64,000 nucleotides of DNA from Streptomyces sp. ACA25 (GTDB taxonomy: Bacteria > Actinomycetota > Actinomycetes > Streptomycetales > Streptomycetaceae), in contig NZ_JAQKPV010000008.1 of the NCBI RefSeq assembly GCF_028200735.1, positions 62,001-126,000 of the forward strand, read 5' to 3'. The position numbers and the translations under genes were made by a program. The notes beneath the pieces were generated by a model. The model saw nothing but the letters and a program-made list of their open reading frames with translations. It was not told the origin of the DNA and did no database searches. Below are positions 1 through 6,963 of the stretch, in pieces. Numbering within the stretch: the first letter of the stretch is position 1; every line of letters begins with the position of its first letter.

Positions 1-66
1 GCTGCACGCTCAGCGGCGACCCGGTGACGGGGGCCCACCGGAGCCGGAGCCCGACTCGGGAGAGCC

Positions 67-97
67 GCCCTGCCCCTCTCGACCGGGGCGGGCTTTT
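67..97 (+). terminator. Intrinsic-terminator-like hairpin of the gene left of the window
   Basis: The left arm GCCCTGCCCC (67-76) pairs with GGGGCGGGC (85-93), with one bulged T and an 8-nt loop. TTTT follows at 94-97. It lies just before the TetR gene, so it probably ends a transcript entering from the left edge. Confidence 0.5.
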
Positions 98-134
98 CTG
101 GATTGCTCGGTCTTCATGTTGTTAGCCTCGGGGG

Positions 135-716
135 ATGGCCAGGACCAAGGAGTTCGACCCCGACGTGGTGCTCCAGCGCGCGACGGATCTGTTCTGGGAA
201 CGGGGCTACGAGGCGACCTCCATGGCCGACCTCGTCGAGCACCTGGGTATCGGCCGGGCCAGCCTGTACAGCACCTTCGGCAGCAAACGCGACCTCTACC
301 TGGCCGCCATGCGGCAGTACCTGCGGGGCAGCGAGACGGGCTTCGTCACCGCGCTCGCGCAGCCGGGACCGGCCCTGCCGGCTGTGCGCGCCTTCGTCGA
401 GAGCTGGGTCACCGACGCCCTGACCGACCCGAACCGCCGGGGCTGTCTGGTGGTGAACGCGGCGGTGGAGCTGTCCCCGCGCGATCCCGAGGTCACCCGC
501 CAGGTGGAGGTGAGCTGGAGCGTCGTGGAAACGGCACTCGTCTCCTCCCTGCTACGGGCCCAGACCCAGGGCGAGCTCGCCACCGACAAGGACCCGCACG
601 AGATCGCTCACTTCCTGCTCGTGGTGATGCAGGGCATGCGGGTGATCGCGCGCGCCGCACCGGAAGCCGGGCGACTGCGGGCCGCCGCCCGACTCGCGCT
701 GGCCGCGCTGGACTGA
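135..716 (+). CDS. TetR/AcrR family transcriptional regulator
   Basis: A 193-aa one-component DNA-binding repressor. The N-terminal TetR helix-turn-helix spans about residues 10-52, with the typical YEATSMADLVEHLGIGR and SLYSTFGSKRDLY signatures. A helical ligand-binding and dimerisation half follows. Start: ATG at 135, the first Met before the HTH. It has only GGGGG directly upstream, so the leader may be very short. The next gene is convergent and is a RibD-C-type reductase, which is not an obvious partner. The target and ligand cannot be read from the sequence. The length is normal for the family and the family call is firm. Confidence 0.88.
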   Translation: MARTKEFDPDVVLQRATDLFWERGYEATSMADLVEHLGIGRASLYSTFGSKRDLYLAAMRQYLRGSETGFVTALAQPGPALPAVRAFVESWVTDALTDPNRRGCLVVNAAVELSPRDPEVTRQVEVSWSVVETALVSSLLRAQTQGELATDKDPHEIAHFLLVVMQGMRVIARAAPEAGRLRAAARLALAALD

Positions 717-941
717 CCGCGCTCCAGCAGCCCTGCCGTACGACCCCCTGCGACACGGAACCGGTACCTGCACCACGGAACCGGGAAAAAATCTCTGTCG
801 GCCCCTGCGGCAGCCGCCACCCGCGAAAAACGCCCCGCCGTCGGAGATCTCCCGAATCTCGGTCTCGCACTCCCGCATGTGTCAGTCACGAGAAGACGTC
901 ACCGGCCGGTTGTTCTTACCAGGGCGCGGCGAACGAGCCGG

Positions 942-1505
942 CTAACGCGCCACGCGGTAGCGGAGGTATACGGCTCTCGAGCGGAAGGTGCGGGTCTCGA
1001 CGAGTTCGAGATCCACCCGGCGCTCGCGTTGGGGAAAGAACGGAATGCCACCCCCCACCAGTACCGGGTTGACCATGGCCCGGTACTCATCGATCAGACC
1101 CAACTCGGCCGCCTCGGCGGCGAGAGTCGCCCCGCCGATCGCGATATCGCCCTCCCCCGGCTCGGCCCGCAACCGCTCGATCTCCTCCGCCAGGCCCCCG
1201 GAGGCCAAGCGGGCATTGCCCCGCACCTCCGACAGCGTGGTGGAGAACACCACCTTGGGAAGCGGCTTCCAGAGCACGGTCCACTCGCGCGTGGAGTCGT
1301 CGAGCGAGGGATCCTCGTCGGCGGTCTCCCAGTACAGCATCGCCTCGTACAGCCGTCGCCCCAACAGGTGCACCGCGATCTGCCGAACCTCGTCGATCCA
1401 GAAGCGAAAGACCTCCTCATCAGGCTCCGCCCAGTCGAAGTCGCCGTCCGGCCCGACGATGTAGCCGTCAAGCGAAATATTCATCGAATACGTCACGCTG
1501 TGCAT
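942..1505 (-). CDS. RibD C-terminal / dihydrofolate-reductase-like domain protein
   Basis: A 187-aa single-domain protein of the bacterial bifunctional deaminase-reductase C-terminal family. It begins with a beta strand carrying MNISLDGYIVGPDG and has the conserved GGATLAAEAAELGLIDEY segment and the PVLVGGG turn. Members are NADPH-dependent reductases of mostly unknown substrate, found alone in many actinomycetes. Start: ATG at 1505 with a strong GGAGGT seven bases upstream. The open frame extends further 5' but without signals. It is convergent with the TetR gene and monocistronic. The reaction is inferred from the fold only. Confidence 0.85.
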   Translation of the reverse strand: MHSVTYSMNISLDGYIVGPDGDFDWAEPDEEVFRFWIDEVRQIAVHLLGRRLYEAMLYWETADEDPSLDDSTREWTVLWKPLPKVVFSTTLSEVRGNARLASGGLAEEIERLRAEPGEGDIAIGGATLAAEAAELGLIDEYRAMVNPVLVGGGIPFFPQRERRVDLELVETRTFRSRAVYLRYRVAR

Positions 1506-1602
1506 CAGAAGACCTCCATGGCAACGAGTGCGACAGTACCGCCGGACACCACAGGACACATCGAGGCTCGCGGGATCCCCTGTGCCGAGCCACCTCACGG
1601 GA

Positions 1603-1788
1603 TCATTTCGTAGAGAAAATCTCACTCGGCTCAAACCAAGCGCTGACCTCACCAATCCATGCCACGGTCCGGTACTCACCGCCCATACGCCGCGCGATGT
1701 ACATCCGCTCCTCCTCGGTGGCAACACAGAATCGAATGACGTCGCCATACCAAGGCAACATGCCCATTGCGGGATGCTCCCCGAACAA
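1603..1788 (-). CDS. Small hypothetical protein
   Basis: A 61-aa open frame starting MFGEHPAMGMLPWYGD and ending at a TAA. The composition (WYGDVIRF, EEERMYIARRMGG, VAWIGEVSAWFEP) looks protein-like rather than a translated antisense, but no family is recognised and there is no clear Shine-Dalgarno. It lies just downstream, on the same strand, of a broken PIN-domain gene. It may be a residue of the same lost region. Confidence 0.25.
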   Translation of the reverse strand: MFGEHPAMGMLPWYGDVIRFCVATEEERMYIARRMGGEYRTVAWIGEVSAWFEPSEIFSTK

Positions 1789-1812
1789 TAGTCACGCCCT
1801 TGCACCACCGAA

Positions 1813-1951
1813 TCAGGGAGGCAGATCGCCGGGCAGCACGCCGAATACCTTGTACCGACTCAACGGGCGCACAGCGGAAGTCACGTCGATCGAGAGTGAG
1901 GACGGCGTCGGGGTCATAGGCCCGGCGTTTTTCCATGAGCAATGGATTCAC
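1813..1951 (-). pseudogene. C-terminal remnant of a PIN-domain (VapC-like) ribonuclease toxin, frameshifted
   Basis: One frame reads YDPDAVLTLDRRDFR, the typical last catalytic-Asp strand of PIN domains. The next frame continues VRPLSRYKVFGVLPGDLPP and stops at 1813-1815. That is the usual PIN C-terminus, which normally follows as DRRxFRAVRP. A loss of two bases at the junction (FR-A-VRP) explains the shift. The first 80-90 residues of a PIN toxin are missing and no VapB-like antitoxin is beside it. It is a dead fragment. Confidence 0.55.
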
Positions 1952-2065
1952 CGGACTCTGTGGCAGTTCTGCCCGGAGTCCGCGGTCCCCGCGGCCATCC
2001 CCGCCGGGATCGAGAGCGTGACCCCGGGGGCACGGGTACCGACCGCGCCCCCGGCCACCTGCGCG

Positions 2066-3022
2066 TCAGCGTGCCGAGCGGAAGCTGCTGACCGCTCCGC
2101 TCGCCGCCATGGCCAGGACGATCAGCGCCACACCGTTGTACAGCTGTTCAGGCGACCCGTGGACCTGACTGACGTCGGCGAGGAACGCCGGGTTGAAGAA
2201 CATCTGCTGGTGCAGGAGCCAGGCCAGCGACAGGGCGAACACCGCCTGAGCCGTGGCGTACAGCAAGGCGAGCCGCATGGTCCAGCCGCGCGCGGCGAGC
2301 CGGGCCAGCGAGACCACGACCAGGCCGGCAAGCCCGAGGAGCACTGGCCAGATCCACCCCGACCACAGGGCCGGGTCGAGAACCGCGATCCGCTCGCCCT
2401 CACCCTCCGCCCCGTCGGCCCGGTAGGGCTTCGCGGTGTACTGCCAGAGGATCAGCGTGAGCAGCAGCAGGTCCCAACCCACCGTGGCCCAGGTCATGAA
2501 GCCCGCCTTGTCGGGCGCCTGCCGGGCCCGGGGAAGGTCGTCGGGCGTCCAGCTCCTGATACAGGTGGTGGTGCCGTCGCGGTGCCGGACCCGTTCGGCG
2601 GCCGCGAACGCCACGGTGAGCACCACGAACACCTGGACGCCGACCATGAGGCCGGTCACCGCGCCGTTCCGCACAGCCGCGACCGGGTCGCCGGTGTCCG
2701 AGAAGTCCAGCGCAACCAGCACCAGGCTGAGCAGCGGCAGCACCGTGCCCAGCAGGACGGCCAGCAGACGGATGTACGCCGGGTAGAGGTCGGGCCCGAT
2801 CAGCACCGGCGGACGGCCCCGGTAACGGGCGGCGTACCGTATCGGGTCGCCCATCTCGCTGAGCACCTCGCGCTCTGCCGCCCGGGGGTCGGACGCGTCG
2901 CGTCCCTCCACGGTATCGGCGATGGTGGCGCGCAACTCCGCGGCGATGTCGTCGCACTGGTCGGCCGGAAGCCGGCGCACGACCTCGTCCACGTACAGCT
3001 CCGTCAGCCTGGTCGTGCTCAT
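2066..3022 (-). CDS. HAAS-domain-like integral membrane protein
   Basis: A 318-aa protein. The N-terminal ~70 residues form the cytosolic helical domain (LYVDEVVRRLPADQCDDIAAEL, then SEMGDP) common in membrane proteins encoded beside PadR regulators. About six hydrophobic segments follow. Start: ATG at 3022, whose ATGA overlaps the stop of the upstream padR gene, so the two are translationally coupled. By analogy with PadR-HAAS pairs, the membrane protein is probably the regulated partner and senses or responds to envelope conditions. The specific function is unknown. Confidence 0.8.
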   Translation of the reverse strand: MSTTRLTELYVDEVVRRLPADQCDDIAAELRATIADTVEGRDASDPRAAEREVLSEMGDPIRYAARYRGRPPVLIGPDLYPAYIRLLAVLLGTVLPLLSLVLVALDFSDTGDPVAAVRNGAVTGLMVGVQVFVVLTVAFAAAERVRHRDGTTTCIRSWTPDDLPRARQAPDKAGFMTWATVGWDLLLLTLILWQYTAKPYRADGAEGEGERIAVLDPALWSGWIWPVLLGLAGLVVVSLARLAARGWTMRLALLYATAQAVFALSLAWLLHQQMFFNPAFLADVSQVHGSPEQLYNGVALIVLAMAASGAVSSFRSAR

Positions 3023-3381
3023 CGAATTTTCCCGGTCAGCCGTGCGATGGAGGTGACAAGCTCCTGCCACTCACGCTCCAGCCCGGTGAGGACCTCGCAG
3101 CCGTCCGGGCTGGTGCGGTAGAACTTCCGGGGCCGGGATGCGTCGGTGTTCCACTCGCTGGTGAGCAGTCCCTGTTTCTCCAGCCGCCGGAGCAACGGGT
3201 AGAGCGTGTTGCCGTCCACGGGGACCCCTGCCTTGTTGAGCGTCTCCAGCAGCGCGTAGCCGTACTCGGGTGTGCGGAGCAGCGTGAGGCAGGCCAGCAC
3301 GACCGTCCCGCGACGCAGCTCCTGGGCCTGGCTGAGAGTCAGTTCTTCAACAGACACGAGAGACACGGTACTGTGTGACAC
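3019..3381 (-). CDS. PadR family transcriptional regulator
   Basis: A 120-aa winged-helix repressor. The hallmark string ELRRGTVVLACLTLL, then YGYALLETL, TLYPLLRRLEKQGLL and RPRKFYRTS cover the whole PadR N-terminal domain. The GTG at 3381 is the longest start and lies inside a palindrome. An internal GTG is possible, because no Shine-Dalgarno is visible. Its stop overlaps the start of the HAAS-type membrane gene by four bases, giving a two-gene operon. It probably represses its own operon. Confidence 0.88.
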   Translation of the reverse strand: MSHSTVSLVSVEELTLSQAQELRRGTVVLACLTLLRTPEYGYALLETLNKAGVPVDGNTLYPLLRRLEKQGLLTSEWNTDASRPRKFYRTSPDGCEVLTGLEREWQELVTSIARLTGKIR

Positions 3382-3387
3382 ACACTA
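3369..3387. promoter_or_regulatory. Candidate PadR operator
   Basis: A 19-bp imperfect palindrome TACTGTGTGACACACACTA with 8 of 9 half-site positions symmetric. It overlaps the proposed GTG start of the padR gene. TA(C/G)TGTGTG half-sites at the start of a PadR operon fit autorepression. Binding is inferred. Confidence 0.4.
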
Positions 3388-3726
3388 ATGCCACTTCCCC
3401 GAGCCCAGGGACTGCATCCCGTGCAGGGCGAACCGCGCCGAAGCGGTGCGTACCGCGCGGCCGACCCCGTCGCATTGGGCGAGACCGCATGGCAGCCGTC
3501 AGCGGTCTTGAGGGGCAGAACGGTCAGTGGCCCCCTCATCCACAGACGTCTCAGCTCTGCAACATCGGCCCGGGCTGCGGCCCGTGCCCTCATGATCGCT
3601 CTCATGTACAGCAGGCACGCCCTCCCCGCACTCGCTTCGGGTCCCTGATGAGTTCAGCAACAGCACGCAAGAACAGCGTGCCGGCCACATGGCCCCAGAC
3701 CCTTTCAGCCACTTCGGGAGCGCGCG
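3388..3726. other. Intergenic region, no gene seen
   Basis: About 340 bp between the divergent PadR operon and the 417-aa gene. Open frames here lack start signals and family resemblance. It presumably holds both promoters. The right end (AGCCACTTCGGGAGCG) provides a GGGAG Shine-Dalgarno for the next ATG. Confidence 0.5.
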
Positions 3727-4980
3727 ATGGACAACGAGATTCAGCTGATCAGTGACGGTGACGGACTGGCGGTCATCGGGAACGCAACGGATGTCGACCG
3801 CTTCCTCGACTCGGAGGGGCTGGCGTCGAAGGACCTCGGACTGCAACGGCTCAAGTCCGTCGTCGGTACCGGGGCTGTGGTCGCGCAGGAAGGTTCGCAG
3901 GTTGCCGCCGGCTCCGGACGCTGGGTGAAGCTGACGCGGGAGTCGGCACAGCTTGTCGAGAAGTACGGGCTGAGGGAAAGCTCGAAGACGGGTCTCAGCA
4001 CAGGCGTGGTGAAGGGGCAGAAGGGCCAGATCAGGGGGTTCGTCGACTTCGTGCGGGGGCCCCGATCGCTGCTGACCAACCCGGCGATGCTGGCCAATAC
4101 CGCAAAGATCATGGCGCAGGTGGCGATGCAACTGACCATGGACGAGGTCACCGACTATCTCGCCACGATCGACGAGAAGGTCGACGACGTGCTGCGCGCC
4201 CAGAAGGACGCCGCGCTGTCCCGCATGATCGGAGTGGGCTTCGTCATCGAGGAGGCCATGACCATCCGAGAGCAAAAGGGCAGGGTCGACGAGGTCACAT
4301 GGTCGAAGGTGCAGGCCGCGCCGTCGACGATCGCAGAGACCCAGGCGTACGCATTGCGTCAACTCGACGCACTCGCGCTGAAGATGCGGAGCGATGCCAC
4401 GATCGGTGACCTCGCCACGACGGCCAGGGAAGCTGAGTCCACTGTTCGGGAGTGGCTCGCTGTGCTGGCTCGCTGTTTTCAGCTGCAGGACGCCATCGCC
4501 GTGCTCGAACTCGGCCGGGTGCTGGACGCGTCTCCGGAGGAGCTGCACGGGCATCGCCTCGGACTGAAGGCTGCCCGGCAGAACCGGCTGGAGCACATCT
4601 CGCGGAGCACCGAGCGCCTGGTGGCCAGGATGAATGCGGCCGCGGTCACGGCCAACGCGAAGGTACTGCTGAACCCGGCGAAGTCTCCGGCTGTCGTCCA
4701 GTCGAGCAACCATGTCGCGACCGGCGTCCAGGACTTCCACACACGGCTCGGAATGGAATCCGGTTGCCGGTCAGCGGAAGCGAGACGATGGGTGGCCGCG
4801 GCCGTGGAGGCGAGAGACCAGGCACTCGAGACAGGTGCGAAGGGCGTCGATGCCGCCAGGAGCCTCGGCAGTGAGGCCCTCGACCGGGCCGGCTCGGTAA
4901 CGGGCAAGCTTTCCAGCGGGATCGCCGAGCAAGCGCGCCGTCTGCGCGGGGACAAGCAGGAACGCGATGAGAAAGGCTGA
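3727..4980 (+). CDS. Uncharacterised helical protein, 417 aa
   Basis: No family was recognised with confidence. The protein is soluble and mainly helical with no clear membrane segment. The first 40 residues (ISDGDGLAVIGNATDVDRFL) look like a small alpha/beta start. The middle contains LLTNPAMLANTAKIMAQVAMQ and YLATIDEKVDDVLRAQKDA. The C-terminal 90 residues are Ala/Arg/Glu-rich and end in a charged tail, coiled-coil-like. Start: ATG at 3727 preceded by GGGAG. It stands alone, convergent with the phosphatase gene. Similar standalone proteins occur in Streptomyces, but I cannot assign a role. Confidence 0.7.
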   Translation: MDNEIQLISDGDGLAVIGNATDVDRFLDSEGLASKDLGLQRLKSVVGTGAVVAQEGSQVAAGSGRWVKLTRESAQLVEKYGLRESSKTGLSTGVVKGQKGQIRGFVDFVRGPRSLLTNPAMLANTAKIMAQVAMQLTMDEVTDYLATIDEKVDDVLRAQKDAALSRMIGVGFVIEEAMTIREQKGRVDEVTWSKVQAAPSTIAETQAYALRQLDALALKMRSDATIGDLATTAREAESTVREWLAVLARCFQLQDAIAVLELGRVLDASPEELHGHRLGLKAARQNRLEHISRSTERLVARMNAAAVTANAKVLLNPAKSPAVVQSSNHVATGVQDFHTRLGMESGCRSAEARRWVAAAVEARDQALETGAKGVDAARSLGSEALDRAGSVTGKLSSGIAEQARRLRGDKQERDEKG

Positions 4981-4994
4981 GTGAGCGCCGCCCC

Positions 4995-5720
4995 TCAGCC
5001 ACGCGCCCGGCCCGACTGCACCGTTCCGTGGGCCCCAGCCACCAAATGGCTGGTCATGCCGACTTCTTCGCGCTCTCCGTGGCGCCACGTCGAGACGCTG
5101 GCGTTGGGCACCTGCTCCTTGGGCGGGGCGGCGCCGAGCCCGGCGAGGACGTAGTCCACGCAGACCACGGTCGCATCGTGCCCGACCAGCAGCACCCGCT
5201 CGTGGCCTGAAGAGACCAGATCGGCCAGGAAGCTACGGACCCGCAGCGCAACGTCGGCCAGGGACTCCCCTCCCGGTGGCCGGTAGATCCACTCGCCCAA
5301 CGCCACCCGCCGGTCAGCCTCCTGCGGATCGCGGGCGCGCAGCGCTGCTGGTTGATGCAGCTCAAAGACGCCCATCTCGCGGTCCCGCAGCCGCTCGTCG
5401 GTGAGCACGGCGGGTGCCCCCGCTGCCCCCAGGCGGGCCGCCTCAGCGGCCATCTCCTCCCAGGTCTGCCGTGTGCGCCGGTAGGGGGAGCACACCACGG
5501 CCTGGGGCACGTCCGCTGCCGGCAGCGCGGCCAGCCACCGACCCAGCAGCCGTGCCTGCTGTCGGCCCAGCTCCGACAGCTCCACCTCGGCATCGATACC
5601 GGCCAGCGGCTCTGGGGATCCCCCCTCCGCCGCGGCGGCAAACGCAGCGTTCGCGGTGCTCTCACCATGGCGAACAGCAGCCAGGTACGCGACGTTCTCC
5701 ACGTCCTTAACCGAAACCAC
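4995..5720 (-). CDS. Histidine phosphatase superfamily protein
   Basis: A 241-aa protein of the phosphoglycerate-mutase-like branch. The catalytic RHGES lies near residue 17, the second conserved Arg in CSPYRRTRQT, the catalytic acid in the DREMGVFE region, and the distal His in LLVGHDATV. Substrates of this branch range from small phospho-metabolites to phosphoproteins and cannot be told here. Start: a GTG at 5720 is chosen because the catalytic RHG is normally within the first 20 residues. The frame stays open for another 47 codons without family similarity. It is convergent with the 417-aa gene, with 14 bp between stops. Confidence 0.82.
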   Translation of the reverse strand: MVSVKDVENVAYLAAVRHGESTANAAFAAAAEGGSPEPLAGIDAEVELSELGRQQARLLGRWLAALPAADVPQAVVCSPYRRTRQTWEEMAAEAARLGAAGAPAVLTDERLRDREMGVFELHQPAALRARDPQEADRRVALGEWIYRPPGGESLADVALRVRSFLADLVSSGHERVLLVGHDATVVCVDYVLAGLGAAPPKEQVPNASVSTWRHGEREEVGMTSHLVAGAHGTVQSGRARG

Positions 5721-5893
5721 CCCCTCTGCCCACCAAGAGTAGGGCTTGTGCCATGGACTGAGGGCTACGGATCCGGCCTCGCCGGGCCGGTCTTGCGGCC
5801 GGTTTCCACCAGCAGGACGGAACCGGCCTGCGAGACCACGGCCCGGCCGTCGTCCCAGCACGGACGTCGCTTACCGCTGCTGAGGGGAGGGAC

Positions 5894-6856
5894 TCAGAGG
5901 CTGACATCCCCGGGGGGTGTGGCGTGGTGCAGTTCGGTGAGGGTGACTGCGGTGCCGAAGCTCATGACGGGGTCGGGACGGGTGGACAGCAGGCTTGCGT
6001 AGAGGGGCCGGTAGTGCGCGACCTTCCGGGGTGTGAGCCCGTCGTTCCCATGGGTGGCGAGGAGCGTGCCGCCCCGGGCGGTGAAGCCGGTCATGGAGGT
6101 GTGGTCGATCCAGATGTCCACGCCGGATTCGCCGAAGGTGAGGGCCGTTTCCTTGCTGCTGGTTCCCGTAAGCCAGCTGGTACGCAGCCGGGCCGTCCCC
6201 GTGATGCCGCGGGAGAGGTAGGCGGCGGTGCACCAGGCGCTGGCGCCGTCGTCCAGCTGCTGGGCGGAGGTCAGCGCGGTCAGGTCGACGAACCGCGCGA
6301 GTGTGCTCAGCTGATTCACTCCCGAGTCCGTCCAGCTGGAGATGTAGGACGTGAACGCCTGCTCGCCCCGGAGAATGTAGGGGTCGTGGAACGCTGAGGT
6401 GATCCCCGTGACGGGTCCCCACTGAGGGTTCTCCGCAATCTGCTCAGCAGCCCAGCGCACCTCGGGGGAGAACGCGAAGTGGTGCGCGACGAACACCCTC
6501 TCCTGTACCTCGACTGTCCGGGGCAGCGAACGCAGGTGGGCGAGGGAATCCAGGTCGTGGACGAGTGGCTTCTCCACCAGAACTCGGGCTGAGGACTGCG
6601 TGAGTGCCTGAACAGTCAGGTCCGCGTGCGTATCCGTGGGAGTGGCCAGCACGATCAGGTCAGGACGGTGCGCCGACAGCGCGTCCTCCAGACGGCCGTA
6701 GTGCGGCGGCTTCGTGCCACGGAACGAAACCGGTTTCGTGACGTGCGGGTCGACGGTGAACTGGATTGCTGCATCGTGCCGTTCGGCGAGAACCGAGAGG
6801 TGTGTCTCCGCGATGGTGCCCAGCCCGACGAAGCCGACCTGTACCTGGTCAGTCAT
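5894..6856 (-). CDS. Gfo/Idh/MocA family NAD(P)-dependent oxidoreductase
   Basis: A 320-aa protein. The Rossmann nucleotide site is VGFVGLGTIAETH (residues 7-19). The family motif appears as VLVEKPLVHD with the conserved EKP Lys, and the C-terminal alpha/beta dimer domain follows. Members oxidise or reduce sugars, inositols or related polyols. The substrate here is unknown. Start: ATG at 6856 with GAGAGGG upstream. It is transcribed alone on the minus strand, next to the STAND gene but separated from it by about 105 bp. Confidence 0.85.
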   Translation of the reverse strand: MTDQVQVGFVGLGTIAETHLSVLAERHDAAIQFTVDPHVTKPVSFRGTKPPHYGRLEDALSAHRPDLIVLATPTDTHADLTVQALTQSSARVLVEKPLVHDLDSLAHLRSLPRTVEVQERVFVAHHFAFSPEVRWAAEQIAENPQWGPVTGITSAFHDPYILRGEQAFTSYISSWTDSGVNQLSTLARFVDLTALTSAQQLDDGASAWCTAAYLSRGITGTARLRTSWLTGTSSKETALTFGESGVDIWIDHTSMTGFTARGGTLLATHGNDGLTPRKVAHYRPLYASLLSTRPDPVMSFGTAVTLTELHHATPPGDVSL

Positions 6857-6963
6857 GGTCCTGTGCCCTCTCTTCGGTTCTGATGTTCACGTGCTCCGCC
6901 TGTCGGCGGCTCGGCCGCGCCAAGGCCGTCGGCCCCGCTGCGGCGCTGGTCCCAAGGGCAGCG

